This document shows, one piece after another, positions 38,231 through 47,890 of a stretch of 64,000 bases of DNA. Position numbers and translations under genes: made by a program. The notes beneath the pieces were generated by a model. The model worked only from the letters and a program-made list of their open reading frames with translations. It was not told where the DNA came from and made no database searches. Position 1 is the stretch's first letter, and every line of letters starts with the position of its first letter. This stretch comes from Okeania sp. KiyG1 (GTDB taxonomy: Bacteria > Cyanobacteriota > Cyanobacteriia > Cyanobacteriales > Microcoleaceae): NCBI RefSeq assembly GCF_014132355.1, contig NZ_BLZO01000187.1, forward strand, positions 1 through 64,000, in the 5' to 3' direction.

Positions 38231-38748
38231 ACGTTGGAATTAGGATATGATTTTCGTTCTTAGGGAGCAGGTACGGACATTACAGCGCTTTCTGTTGTTA
38301 TGAGGTACACCCGCGCGGGCAAAATGCCCGCACTATAATATTTTCACGATTTATCCTGTACATCATTTGCCCGAAATCTGCTTTCAACAATGAATAATGA
38401 ATAATGAATAATGAATAATGAATAATTACCTCTCCTTGAAAAGAAGAGGATTGACTAATAATGAAAATTTTTCTTTATTATCCCCTTAAAAGGGGAGGCT
38501 TTAAACCACAATTTTTCGGTAATTATTTTATCCTACTGGACTGTGGACCGACACAGTTAAAACTGTGCAATAGATTTTTATTTCTAGGTGTCTTTATCTC
38601 CCCCACTCCCCTACTCCCCTACTCCCCCACTCCCCCACTCCCCCACTCCCTAATGCACCATTTAAGGTGTGTCAGTCCACTACTCTATGTTCCCTGAAAC
38701 CTAGAATTTTGTACCCGATCAATTTGATAATTGCTATAGATTTATAGG
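38231..38748. repeat. Repeat-filled gap
   Basis: Contains a GAGGTACACC repeat with GCGGGCAAAATGCCCGC hairpin (38300-38340), an R2 block at 38383-38525 (GAATAAT heptamers, CTCTCCTTGAAAAGAAGAGG, CCCCTTAAAAGGGGAGGC, AATTTTTCGGTAA), and a repeat with TAATGCACCATTTAAGG and AGTCCAC at 38539-38685 related to 46498-46722, with ACTCCCCT octamers inside. No gene. Confidence 0.55.
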
Positions 38749-39473
38749 ATGACAAAAAAAGCAAAAAAAGTAGATATTAGCAGTAAACGTATAATTGGAA
38801 TTGCCCCTAGTCGTTGGGTAGAATGGGTAATTTCAGTTATCAGTTATCAGTTATCAGTTATCAGTTTTTTATTACCTTAAAATAGTCAGCTTCAGACCCA
38901 ATTTTTCGGTGACATAAATTACTAATGTTACTGTCAAAGAAATAATTTATTCAGACTTCCAATGGGTAAGTCATTTCAGTTATCAGTTATCAGTTATCAG
39001 TTATCAGTACCTCTAGCTGTTTGCGCAGCATGACCTAGGAAAGCATTGGAATTGACATCAGGAATATTATCTTTTTTTATCCCCTGACAAGGGGAAGTTT
39101 TAGACCACAATTTTTCGGTAAATAAGGGGATGTTTTGCTCAGTGTTTATAGTCAAGAACATGGAGATTTTCTGGTTCTGAATGAAATGCAGTTAAGGTAT
39201 GATACAAAAATGCCACGTCGGATGCGTGCTTATGCTGCATTAGCAGAATAAAAGTACCAAAAACCTGTTTATCCTGTATTAATTAATATTCTGCAACCAA
39301 GCCAAAATACAGAAATAGTCAATTGTTACGAGTCAGAATTTCTTGATGTGAGGGCGTATCAAAACTATCGAATTATTCATCTGTGGGAAGTAGAAGCGCA
39401 AGCAGTTTTTCAACTTTTACCTTTGAAGGACTTGGTTGGTATGCTTTCGAGAGCTAAAGTAAACAATTCTTAG
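38749..39473 (+). pseudogene. Nuclease-like (Rpn-type) gene broken by two repeat insertions
   Basis: Three coding pieces of one protein can be read: MTKKAKKVDISSKRIIGIAP...SRWVEWV (38749-38829), EIIYSDFQWVS (38939-38971) and GDVLLSVYSQEHGDFLVLNE...SRAKV (39126-39473). The gaps at about 38830-38917 and 38972-39124 are TTATCAG-heptamer/R2 repeats (both end with TTTTTCGGT). The last piece also has an in-frame TAA after RMRAYAALAE. By memory the protein resembles a family of PD-(D/E)XK/Rpn-like proteins that is expanded in filamentous cyanobacteria (LQLRYDTKMPRRMRAYAAL motif); this is a weak family call but the broken single reading is strong. Confidence 0.65.
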
Positions 39474-39497
39474 CTGTCTAAGTAGAAAGCGATCGCT

Positions 39498-39818
39498 CTA
39501 TTCACTGCTCAAAATGTAGTTCCCAATAATTATTTTCAATTCAACAGGAGCTTCAAGAGCGATGTTGCATCCGCAACGCTCCGCGAACGCCGCCCCCATA
39601 TCTGGACGAACCACCCACCACCAAACTAATTTTTCCAAATAGCTTGGGGGTTCATCATTCGGACACCACTCAATAAAACCATCATTGACACCAACCATAT
39701 TAGGACAAAAGTCATTCGCTATAGCAACGCGATCGTCAAGCTTCTCAAATTGTACAATATCTTGCCAAGCAACCTCATTAGGAATTGAGTTGAAAATTGT
39801 TTGTACGTCTAAAGTCAA
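39498..39818 (-). CDS. Hypothetical protein
   Basis: The 106-residue product reads well as a folded protein in its first two thirds (MTLDVQTIFNSIPNEVAWQD ... WCPNDEPPSYLEKLVWWWVV) but the segment near residues 78-88 (AERCGCNIAL) is encoded by a copy of the GCGGAGCGTTGCGGATGC-type repeat, so the gene has taken up or been built around a repeat. I do not recognise the family. It lies next to the cobS fragment and hicA; a shared transcript is possible but unproven. Confidence 0.45.
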   Translation of the reverse strand: MTLDVQTIFNSIPNEVAWQDIVQFEKLDDRVAIANDFCPNMVGVNDGFIEWCPNDEPPSYLEKLVWWWVVRPDMGAAFAERCGCNIALEAPVELKIIIGNYILSSE

Positions 39819-39833
39819 AATTATATCCTCTTA

Positions 39834-39961
39834 CTATTCCAAAGTAACCAAAACACACAATAATAATACTTCTGTCCATTTAACCACAGCACCATAAGTA
39901 TCGCCAGTATGACCGCCCAAACAATGGTTAAAGCAAGTATCTGTCAATAGAGCGATCGCTA
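39834..39961 (-). pseudogene. Duplicated 3' end of cobS
   Basis: About 127 bases match 47120-47246 (the last 42 codons of cobS) with about 8 differences. The translation still reads [20 protein letters not shown], but nothing upstream is cobS; the fragment begins 3 bases after the hicA stop codon. It is a segmental duplication, not a gene. Confidence 0.88.
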
Positions 39962-39963
39962 CT

Positions 39964-40200
39964 TCATTCATCAACCTCAAATAAAGAGCGAGGTAAACCT
40001 GACTGACGAATAATAGCTTGCAAAGTTCCAACCCTTAATTCCTTGTAGTTAGGAACCGGAATAGTAACAGTTGAATCATCAGTTCGCAACTGCATCATAA
40101 TATGGCTACCACGCACTCTCACTTCTACAAAACCGCCTTCCTCCAAAATTTTACAAACTTCTTTTGCTGACAAAACCCTTAATATCAAATCCGGTAGCAT
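39964..40200 (-). CDS. hicA: HicA-family toxin (mRNA interferase)
   Basis: The 78-residue product ([20 protein letters not shown] ...) is a HicA toxin: the key histidine is in [10 protein letters not shown] near residue 33, followed by [20 protein letters not shown] and [10 protein letters not shown]. It cleaves mRNA unless bound by HicB. Its start codon and first five residues lie inside a T3 MITE (40183-40301). Without the element the frame would start at the TTG in the hicB stop region and read [12 protein letters not shown], an ordinary HicA start overlapping hicB. The present ATG has no clear ribosome site, so translation may be weak. The cobS fragment starts right after its stop. Confidence 0.85.
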   Translation of the reverse strand: MLPDLILRVLSAKEVCKILEEGGFVEVRVRGSHIMMQLRTDDSTVTIPVPNYKELRVGTLQAIIRQSGLPRSLFEVDE

Positions 40201-40301
40201 CGGTATAAATTAGATGGGGAGATGGGGAGATGGGGAGATGGGGGGATGGGGGATGGTTGAAGATGGAACATTTTTTTATACCGAATTAAACGGATTTGAT
40301 A
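40183..40301. mobile_element. MITE, T3 family, inserted between hicB and hicA
   Basis: Ends TATCAAATCCGG and CCG...GGATTTGATA with TAA on both sides (40180-40182 and 40302-40304). The 119-bp element carries GGGGAGAT octamers. It separates hicB from hicA and supplies the hicA start codon. Confidence 0.85.
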
Positions 40302-40305
40302 TAAC

Positions 40306-40533
40306 TTACCCAACTTTGACCTCCACACGCTCCACAAGAACTTCGTTATTGAAGCGACGCTCAATCTCTGAAGCATCAGCAGTCTCAAAAAAAAGTTCCA
40401 ACGCTTCAATCAAATTAGACCGCGCTTCTTCTATCGTATCGCCTTGACTGGCAATATCCAGTTCCGGACACAAAGATACATATCCATCATCCTCTCGCTC
40501 AATAATAACTGTTAGTTGTTTGGTTTGTGTCAT
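40306..40533 (-). CDS. hicB: HicB-family antitoxin
   Basis: The 75-residue product starts MTQTKQLTVIIEREDDGYVS and has the typical HicB fold motif GYVSLCPELDIASQGDTIEE-ARSNLIEALELFFE, a partly degraded RNase-H fold that binds HicA. It lacks the DNA-binding domain of longer HicB proteins. It lies upstream of hicA on the minus strand, the inverse of the usual hicA-hicB order but known for this antitoxin-first type. Only a 119-bp MITE plus TAA duplication separates it from hicA. Pairing of antitoxin and toxin synthesis through overlap is therefore probably lost. Confidence 0.88.
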   Translation of the reverse strand: MTQTKQLTVIIEREDDGYVSLCPELDIASQGDTIEEARSNLIEALELFFETADASEIERRFNNEVLVERVEVKVG

Positions 40534-40791
40534 TTTCTTGTCTTTAAAAAGCCTTTGATTTTTCTCTCTCTAGTTTAATAGTTTTTTTTCAGGCTGTGAT
40601 AACTTTACTTAGGGACTCATAGCGATCGCCCTGTAGGGGTAGGGGGCGAACGGCCGTTCGCTTACATCCAAAAGTGAGGGCGAATGCCATTTGCTAACGC
40701 AAAGCTCCGCTAACGCCCCTACATATGGCCTTTTAAAGGTTAATTTGCGTAAGTCCTGATTTAATTATTATACCACTTTTGTTAGAGAATT
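40534..40791. repeat. C5-type MITE remnant
   Basis: The right end GCGTAAGTCCTGA at about 40747-40759 and the internal GAATGCCATTTGC...CGCCCCTAC part match C5 copies; the left end is degraded. No gene. Confidence 0.5.
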
Positions 40792-43700
40792 CTACATTAT
40801 TTCTTTCAATTCTAACTGAACTTGTTCATATTCCACATACATTTTATCTAGTAGCTGCAATGCTCCTTCAGTCATTTTTGCTCGACCTAAGATTTCCATT
40901 TCTCTGCAAATTTCAGCTAAATTGTATGCTCCGATGCTACCACAACTTCCATTTAAGGTATGAGCTTGTAATGTCATTTTTACTACATCTTTTTCCTGAA
41001 TCGCAGTTGCAATATTTGCTAATTGTTTAGAGCTTTCCTCTAAAAAAATATTACCCATATTCTCAATAAAATCATTTGCATTTTCCCCAAACAGTTCTCG
41101 CAATCTGTCTAAAGCATCTCGGTCAATTGCAGGCTTAGCTGATTCTGAATTAGTTTTGCTAGAAATTTCACTCTCAAAATCTTGATGTTTAACTCCCTCC
41201 GACAGTTGCTCAGAATCTCCATTTGCATCTGATATTTTGGAAGATGATTTAATTAATTGTTCATCCAAATCTTGAGATGATATTAGCTCTGCTTCTGCAA
41301 AAGTTTGAACTGGTAATAGTTGCTCTATGGATTCACACTTAAGTAATCCTTGAATCAACTCTTCCACTCGAATTGGCTTACTAATGTAATCATCCATACC
41401 AGCTTCTAGACACATTTCGCGATCGCCTTGCATGGCATTCGCTGTCATCGCAATAATCCGAGGTCGTTTGGTAGCATCCCTTTCCGTAACTATCCGTTTT
41501 GTGGCTGTTAAACCATCCATTTCTGGCATATGGACATCCATGAAAATCACATCATAGGGCTGACGATCTATAGCCTCAATCACTTCTATACCATTGCTTA
41601 CCACATCAGCATAATATCCCATCTTTTCCAGCAATTGTACTGCCAACTGTTGATTCACTATATTATCTTCTGCCAACAGTATTCTCAAAGGCAAACGAGC
41701 AGCCATTTCTGGATCGATTTCCAACTTTTGGGGAGGACGAGATTGCTTGACTTTAATTGGCTGTCCACCGAAAACTTTGAGCAAAGTATTGCAAAGTTCA
41801 GATTGCTTAATAGGTTTATTCAAGAGAGCAGCAAATTCACTTTCAAATTCGTCTAAATTATCTTCGAGGTATGCGATCGAAGTTAACATCACTAAAGGCA
41901 AATCGCTATATCGAGGATATGTATGAATTTCTTGGGCTAAAGTGACACCATCCATTTCAGGCATTTGCATATCCAGAATAGCCAGATCGAATTCTTTTTG
42001 GTTATCTAATTCCTGAAGTGCTTCCTTTCCTGAAGCTACTACCCTGGGATATATTCCCCAAGATTCCATTTGGAATTTGAGAATTTTACGATTGGTGGCA
42101 TTATCGTCAACAACCAGAACCTTCTTATCCTTGAGTAGAGATTCTGTATTGAACAAACGTTGATTAGTATCCGAGTCAAGGACTTCAGCTTTGATGGTAA
42201 AGTAGAAGGTTGAACCCTCTCCCACTTGACTCTCAACCCACATTCGACCTCCCATCACTTCACTGAGACGTTTAGAGATAGCTAAACCTAAGCCAGTGCC
42301 ACCATATTGACGTGAGGTAGATGAGTCCACCTGACTGAATGACTTGAATAATCGATCCTTTTTATCTTCAGGAATCCCGATTCCTGTGTCTTTGACAGCA
42401 AAACAAATTTCTGTCTGGGTATCATCAAGAGATTTAGAAGTGATGGAAACTACAACTTCCCCCTCATGGGTAAACTTAATAGCATTTCCCAATAAATTTA
42501 CTAAAATTTGTCGTACTCTGGTAACATCCCCAAGTATAGTATAAGGGGTCTGCACATCAATCATGTAAGCCAATTCTAAATTTTTATCTGCTGCTTTCGG
42601 AGCCAATAGATCCAAAGCATCTTCTACACAAATATGAATCTCAAATGGCTGCTTCTCTAACTCTAGGTTGCCAGATTCAACTTTGGAAAAGTCTAGAATA
42701 TCGTTGATAATTGTTAGCAGTGAGTTACCACAGTTGCGAATGGTTTCGACAAAATTGCGTTGCTTTTCCTCTAGAGGGGTATCCAATAACAATCCCGTCA
42801 TACCAATCACCCCATTCATTGGTGTCCGAATTTCATGGCTCATTGTGGCTAAAAATTCCCCTTTCGCTTTCATGGCAACCAGAGCTTGGTCTCGGGTTTG
42901 TTTTAATTCTTCTGCTACTTCCTGACGTTCTATTTCTCCACTCACCCACTGAGACATCAGTTTCAATAGCTCTTGATTGACTCCTGAAAACGGTTTTGAC
43001 TGAGAGCTAAGACTAGAGAAACTCAGAGTTCCATAGACTTCGCCATTACAAATTACCCGGATTCCCATGTATGACTTTAATCCAAATGTAGTGTGGCAGA
43101 GATGATTCTTCCATTTAGAGGTATTCGCTGATTCAATACAAACTACATCTTTGCTTTGCATGGTTTCTTCGCAGTAGACTTGTTTTAGTTCAAAAACTGC
43201 TCCTTTAATCGTAGCTTTACTAGGAAGTTGGGCTGCTATAACTTCATAGCGATCGCCTTGTATATGGGAGAGAATCCCAATTTCCATATTGAAATATTTT
43301 CGCCCCATAGCTAGTAATCCTTGTAACCGTTGCTCAAAACTGCGGCCACGAGCTGAAGTAATTTTGTATAGAGCTTGGATAGTTTCTTTACTTTCCTGAA
43401 GTTCTTGAACTCTTTGAGCCATTTGAATCGCGATTGTCAAATGCCCTGCAATTTCGTCCATGAGTTCTAAGTCATTATCTTGCCAAGTTCGAGGAGCACG
43501 ACACTGATGAACTATTAATAAACCCCAAAGTTTAGTGGCGGTAGCTGCAACTTTACCATTATGATGTTTGAGATTAGCATCTTGAGCTCGAGCGGAAAAA
43601 ATTGGCAAAACTATACTGGCTTTAACTTCAAGCTGCTCCAATAGTTGGCGACGACATTCTGTTAAGTTCGCAGTTTGAATATCATTCATACTCCAATGAT

Positions 43701-46065
43701 AACCATTATGATAACGATTTATTTCACTACTTTGGAAACATTCATCTTGAATACCTTGATGTAAACTAGATACCCATTCTTCCCCCACAGATTCAGCTAC
43801 GACTGTACCATTCATGTCCGCAGAAAATTGGTAAACCACGACGCGATCGCTATCCAACAAGGAGCGAACTTCTGTCACTGTTGTTTCTAGAATTGTTTGT
43901 AAATTTAAGGAAGACCTAATCTGATTAGTAATCTTTGCCACGAGTTGTTCTCGCTTAAATTGTATATTTAGTTTGCGAGATTTTTCTCGTTGTTGTTCTA
44001 ACTCATTCTCTTTGACTTTTTGAATTGTTTCTTTACTTTCCTGAAGTTCTTGAACTTGTTGAGCCATTTGAATCGCCACTGTCAAATGTTCGGCAATTCT
44101 GTCAATTAATTCTAAGTCAGTTTGTCGCCAGCTTCGAGGAGCGTAACACTGATGAACTATTAATAAACCCCACAGTTGATTGGCTGGATATGTGTTGTTT
44201 TCAAGCTTTGAGTTAATGTATTGAATTTGAAGGCTAAAAATTGGTACAACTAGATTAGCTTTTACTTCAAACCGCTCTAGCAGTTGGCGATGACATTCGG
44301 TTAAATTTGCTGTTTTAATATCGTTGACGCTCCAACGATAACCATTATCATAACGAGTGACTTCTCCATTTTGGAAACAGGTGTCGTGAATCTCTTGATG
44401 TAAAGTAGGTGTCCATTCTTTACCCACAGATTCAGCCACAACTGTACCATTCATATCCGCAGAAAATTTATAAACAACGACGCGATCGCCATCCAACAAG
44501 GTGCGAACTTCTGTCACTGTTGTTTCTAGAATTGTTTGTAAATCTAAGGAAGACCGAATCTGATTAGCAATCTTGGCTAAGAGTTGTTCTCGCTTAAATT
44601 GTATATTTAGTTCGCGAGATTTTTCTCGTTGTTGTTCTAGCTCACGCTCTTTGACTTGTTGAACTGTTTCTTTACTTTCCTGAAGTTCTTGAACTTGTTC
44701 AGCCATTTGAATCGCGATCGTGAAATGTTCGGCAATTCTGTCAATTAATTCTAGGTCACTGTCTTGCCAGTTTCGAGGAGCTTGACACTGATGAACTATT
44801 AATAAACCCCAAAGTTCACCAGAAAGATCGGGTTCTGCATTTTTTTCCAGCTTTGAGTTAATGTATTGCCTATGAAAGCAAATAATTGGTACAACTAGAT
44901 TAGCTTTTACTTCAAACCGCTCTAGCAGTTGGCGATGACATTCGGTTAAATTTGCTGTTTGAATATCGTTGACACTCCAACGATGACCATTATCATAACG
45001 AGTGACTTCTCCATTTTGGAAACAGGTGTCGTGAATCTCTTGATGTAAAGTAGGTGTCCATTCTTTACCCACAGATTCAGCCACAACTGTACCACTCTTG
45101 TCAGCAGCAAATTGATAAACAACCACGCGATCGCCATGTAACAAGGTGCGAACTTCTGTCACTGTTGTTTCTAAAATTGTTTGTAAATCTAAGGAAGACC
45201 GAATTTGATCGATAATCTTGGCTAAGAGTTGTTCTCGCTTAACTTGTATATCGAGTTTGCTAGCTTTTTCTCGTTGTTGTTCTAACTCACGCTCTTTGAC
45301 TTGTTCAATTGTTTCTTTGCTTTCTTGAAGTTCTCGAACTTGTTGAGCCATTTGAATCGTGACTGTCAAATTTTCGGCAATTCTGTCAATTAATTTGAAG
45401 TCACTGTCTTGCCAGTTTCGGGGAGCGCGACACTGATGAACTATTAATAAACCCCAAAGTTGATTAGCTGGATATATGTTGTTTTCAAGCTTTGAGTTAA
45501 TGTATTTACTTTGAACGCTAAAAATTGGTACAACTAGATTGGCTTTTACTTCAAACCGCTCTAGTAGTTGGCGATGACATTCGGTTAAATTTGCTGTTTG
45601 AATATCGTTTACACTCCAACGATGACCATTATGATAACGAATTACTTCACCACTTTGAAAACAGGTATCTTGAATTTCTTGATGTAAACTAGCTGTCCAT
45701 TCTTTCCCCACAGATTCAGCTACAACTGTACCACTCTTGTCCGCAGAAAATTGATAAACAATGACGCGATCGCCATCTAACAAGGAGCGAACTTCTGTCA
45801 CTGTTGTTTCTAGAATTGTTTGTAAATCTAAGGAAGACCGAATTTGATTAATAATTTTTGCCAGAAGTTGTTCCCGTTTAACTTCAATGTCAAGTTGACG
45901 AGTTGTTTCTTGCTGTTTTTCTAGTTCTCTATCTTGAATGCGTTTAATTGTATTAATAAATCTGTAAGCAGTTATTAATACTGTAGAAATTACGAATGCT
46001 GCAATCAAAATAGTAATTAGAAACCATTTATTTTGTATTAAAATAGAAAGATATGGTAAAGTCAT
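40792..46065 (-). CDS. Multi-GAF hybrid histidine kinase, cyanobacteriochrome-like
   Basis: The 1757-residue product has an N-terminal membrane span (residues 14-34), four near-identical GAF modules with coiled-coil linkers (about 65-245, 278-460, 493-675, 706-885), a fifth divergent GAF (895-1045), kinase core with [13 protein letters not shown] (His 1077), two receiver domains ([10 protein letters not shown] and [10 protein letters not shown]; phospho-Asp in [10 protein letters not shown] and [11 protein letters not shown]) and a C-terminal HPt domain ([14 protein letters not shown]). Each of the four GAFs carries D-x-C-F (Cys 135, 348, 563, 776) and a Cys-His site in [20 protein letters not shown] (Cys 163, 376, 591; Cys-Arg at 804), the two features of DXCF cyanobacteriochromes. 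Bilin binding is inference. The start codon overlaps a TTATCAG repeat end, so the native N-terminus is uncertain. Confidence 0.88.
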   Translation of the reverse strand: MTLPYLSILIQNKWFLITILIAAFVISTVLITAYRFINTIKRIQDRELEKQQETTRQLDIEVKREQLLAKIINQIRSSLDLQTILETTVTEVRSLLDGDRVIVYQFSADKSGTVVAESVGKEWTASLHQEIQDTCFQSGEVIRYHNGHRWSVNDIQTANLTECHRQLLERFEVKANLVVPIFSVQSKYINSKLENNIYPANQLWGLLIVHQCRAPRNWQDSDFKLIDRIAENLTVTIQMAQQVRELQESKETIEQVKERELEQQREKASKLDIQVKREQLLAKIIDQIRSSLDLQTILETTVTEVRTLLHGDRVVVYQFAADKSGTVVAESVGKEWTPTLHQEIHDTCFQNGEVTRYDNGHRWSVNDIQTANLTECHRQLLERFEVKANLVVPIICFHRQYINSKLEKNAEPDLSGELWGLLIVHQCQAPRNWQDSDLELIDRIAEHFTIAIQMAEQVQELQESKETVQQVKERELEQQREKSRELNIQFKREQLLAKIANQIRSSLDLQTILETTVTEVRTLLDGDRVVVYKFSADMNGTVVAESVGKEWTPTLHQEIHDTCFQNGEVTRYDNGYRWSVNDIKTANLTECHRQLLERFEVKANLVVPIFSLQIQYINSKLENNTYPANQLWGLLIVHQCYAPRSWRQTDLELIDRIAEHLTVAIQMAQQVQELQESKETIQKVKENELEQQREKSRKLNIQFKREQLVAKITNQIRSSLNLQTILETTVTEVRSLLDSDRVVVYQFSADMNGTVVAESVGEEWVSSLHQGIQDECFQSSEINRYHNGYHWSMNDIQTANLTECRRQLLEQLEVKASIVLPIFSARAQDANLKHHNGKVAATATKLWGLLIVHQCRAPRTWQDNDLELMDEIAGHLTIAIQMAQRVQELQESKETIQALYKITSARGRSFEQRLQGLLAMGRKYFNMEIGILSHIQGDRYEVIAAQLPSKATIKGAVFELKQVYCEETMQSKDVVCIESANTSKWKNHLCHTTFGLKSYMGIRVICNGEVYGTLSFSSLSSQSKPFSGVNQELLKLMSQWVSGEIERQEVAEELKQTRDQALVAMKAKGEFLATMSHEIRTPMNGVIGMTGLLLDTPLEEKQRNFVETIRNCGNSLLTIINDILDFSKVESGNLELEKQPFEIHICVEDALDLLAPKAADKNLELAYMIDVQTPYTILGDVTRVRQILVNLLGNAIKFTHEGEVVVSITSKSLDDTQTEICFAVKDTGIGIPEDKKDRLFKSFSQVDSSTSRQYGGTGLGLAISKRLSEVMGGRMWVESQVGEGSTFYFTIKAEVLDSDTNQRLFNTESLLKDKKVLVVDDNATNRKILKFQMESWGIYPRVVASGKEALQELDNQKEFDLAILDMQMPEMDGVTLAQEIHTYPRYSDLPLVMLTSIAYLEDNLDEFESEFAALLNKPIKQSELCNTLLKVFGGQPIKVKQSRPPQKLEIDPEMAARLPLRILLAEDNIVNQQLAVQLLEKMGYYADVVSNGIEVIEAIDRQPYDVIFMDVHMPEMDGLTATKRIVTERDATKRPRIIAMTANAMQGDREMCLEAGMDDYISKPIRVEELIQGLLKCESIEQLLPVQTFAEAELISSQDLDEQLIKSSSKISDANGDSEQLSEGVKHQDFESEISSKTNSESAKPAIDRDALDRLRELFGENANDFIENMGNIFLEESSKQLANIATAIQEKDVVKMTLQAHTLNGSCGSIGAYNLAEICREMEILGRAKMTEGALQLLDKMYVEYEQVQLELKEIM

Positions 46066-46325
46066 TTCAGTTATCAGTTATCAGTTATCAGTTATCAGTT
46101 ATCAGTACCTCTGCCTGTTTGCGTAGCATTCCGCAGGAAAGTCAGAGGCTTGAAATATTGAACCTTATTTTCTCTTAGTCGATTGGATATGGCGAGGAAA
46201 CCTCGCCATCCCACCCTACGGGAAGCTCCGCTAACGACCGCTTTTTCATCCCCTTGAAAGGGCAGGAGACCTTATTTTTTGGTCAATAATAAATTTCCCA
46301 TGCTATCAATAATATATTAAAGTAA
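46066..46325. repeat. Heptamers and R2-type repeat upstream of the hybrid kinase
   Basis: TTATCAG heptamers at 46069-46107 abut the kinase start codon. The next part has CTTAGTCGATTGGATATGGC, CTACGGGAAGCTCCG and CCCCTTGAAAGGGC, a partial R2 block ending near 46290. No gene. Confidence 0.55.
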
Positions 46326-46438
46326 CAGGACTTACGCAAATTTACCTTGAAAGCACCATTTGTAGGGGCGTTTGCGGAGCATGACCTTAGGAAATGGCAT
46401 TCGCCCTCCCCATAAGTAGAGTCTCTGCGTAAGTCCTG
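46326..46438. mobile_element. MITE, C5 family
   Basis: The 113-bp element has CAGGACTTACGCAAA at the left and GCGTAAGTCCTG at the right, with AGTAA on both sides (46321-46325 and 46439-46443). The centre reads GTAGGGGCG ... CATTCGCCC. Confidence 0.82.
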
Positions 46439-46497
46439 AGTAAGTACAACACAAAAATTATAAAAGTTTGATAGAAAAGGGTTTTAGACAAAGGTAG

Positions 46498-46722
46498 TGG
46501 ATTGTTTCACCTAAAATAGTGCATTAGCTTTTTCGTCACCCCATCCCCCCAAATTCCCCTCCCAGGAGGGGTTAGGGGTGGGTTCCCCTCCCAGGAGGGG
46601 TTAGGGGTGGGTTCCCCTCCCAGGAGGGGTTAGGGGTGGGTTCCCCTCCCAGGAGGGGTTAGGGGTGGGTTCCCATCACCCCATTTTCTAATGCAACATT
46701 TAAGATGAAACAGTCCAGTAGT
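46498..46722. repeat. Inverted-repeat element with a 34-bp tandem core
   Basis: The outer parts TAGTGGATTGTTTCACC and ATGAAACAGTCCAGTA are inverted. Inside, a unit of about 31-34 bases (TTCCCCTCCCAGGAGGGGTT ... GGGTGGG) is repeated four times (46553-46680). Similar outer ends occur at 38539-38685. No gene up to 46857. Confidence 0.55.
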
Positions 46723-46857
46723 CCTGTATAGTAATGGTGAAACCCTCAGTTTGCCATTACCCAAAATATTACAATGCACCACTTGGACAAAATGGACATA
46801 TTATAGCCATCGGTGTTAAGAGTAGACTGCTGCTCAAGCTATACTACAAAAAAAACT

Positions 46858-47065
46858 GGCGTTGCTTATTCTGGGTATGATGCAAGCCCCCCTAGCCCCC
46901 CAAAGTTGGGGGGAATAAAACTCTAAAGTCCCCCTTTATCCCCCTCCCGTCCCCCGCAGGATCGGGGGAAGCCAGATGTTGCTGCGCTTTTTGTTGAACG
47001 GGGATGTGCGGGGGCGAAGGCGAGAACCAAACAATCGCGCATTCATACTTCAATTCAGCAACGCA
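46858..47065. mobile_element. MITE, R8 family
   Basis: Starts GGCGTTGCTTATTCTGG and ends TTCAGCAACGCA; flanks AAAAAACT and CAAAAACT form an 8-bp duplication with one mismatch. The copy is longer than the other two because of an extra G/C-rich insert (about 46930-47020). Confidence 0.7.
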
Positions 47066-47119
47066 CAAAAACTTTTTGTTCGCCTATTATCAAAACATGA
47101 TATAATTGATAACCGATCG

Positions 47120-47890
47120 CTATTCCAAAGTAACCAAAACACACAATAATAATGCTTCCGTCCATTCAACCACAGCACCATAAGTATCGCCAGTATGACC
47201 GCCCAAACAACGGTTAAACCAAGCACCTGTCAACAGAGCGATCGCTATTCCTCCTATTGCCATCCCAGAAGCTACTAACCAACTTTCAGGGTTTAATAAA
47301 ATTTGGATTCCACTCAGACTCAGTAATAAAAGTAGACTTTGGATAAAATCCCAAATAGAATATTTTGCCTCCTTGTGAAATGCTCCTTTTCCAGTAGGTT
47401 TGAGATAGGGGTAACGAGCGATCGCTACTAACTGACCCCATCTCCCCCAACCTGCGACTCCCATTAATATTAAAAAGCGGTCACTATCTAAATCTGTTAA
47501 AGCAGTAATTTTCAGCAACAATAGAGCGATCGCTGCCATTGCTCCAAAAGCTCCTGTAGCACTATCACTCATTACTTCCAATCTTCGTTTTTGGTCTGGC
47601 ACTGCCAACCCATCAGCAGTATCCATCACCCCATCCAAGTGTAAACCACCAGTTAAAACAATTCCAGATATAATCGCTACAGCAGACCTAGTGAGAATAG
47701 GCATTCCTAAAATTTGTAACCCAAGATCTATTAGCCCAAGGATACCACCCACTATTAATCCTATCAAAGGAGCAAAACGAGCAATACCATTAAAATCCAA
47801 GTTCCAAGTATGGGGAATTGGTAAACAGGTATAAAATGCAATTCCAGCACAGAGCTTTATTAGAGTTTTCCTAGTTACTTGGAGCAACAT
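47120..47890 (-). CDS. cobS: Adenosylcobinamide-GDP ribazoletransferase (cobalamin synthase)
   Basis: The 256-residue membrane enzyme joins adenosylcobinamide-GDP with alpha-ribazole (phosphate) in the last step of (pseudo)cobalamin assembly. It shows [18 protein letters not shown] near residue 78 and [15 protein letters not shown] near residue 104, the usual metal and substrate sites, and [20 protein letters not shown] near residue 227, with hydrophobic spans throughout. Length is normal. The end of this gene (42 codons) is duplicated at 39834-39961. The gene is followed by an R8 MITE and preceded by AT-rich DNA without a cobalamin riboswitch that I can see. Confidence 0.95.
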   Translation of the reverse strand: MLLQVTRKTLIKLCAGIAFYTCLPIPHTWNLDFNGIARFAPLIGLIVGGILGLIDLGLQILGMPILTRSAVAIISGIVLTGGLHLDGVMDTADGLAVPDQKRRLEVMSDSATGAFGAMAAIALLLLKITALTDLDSDRFLILMGVAGWGRWGQLVAIARYPYLKPTGKGAFHKEAKYSIWDFIQSLLLLLSLSGIQILLNPESWLVASGMAIGGIAIALLTGAWFNRCLGGHTGDTYGAVVEWTEALLLCVLVTLE

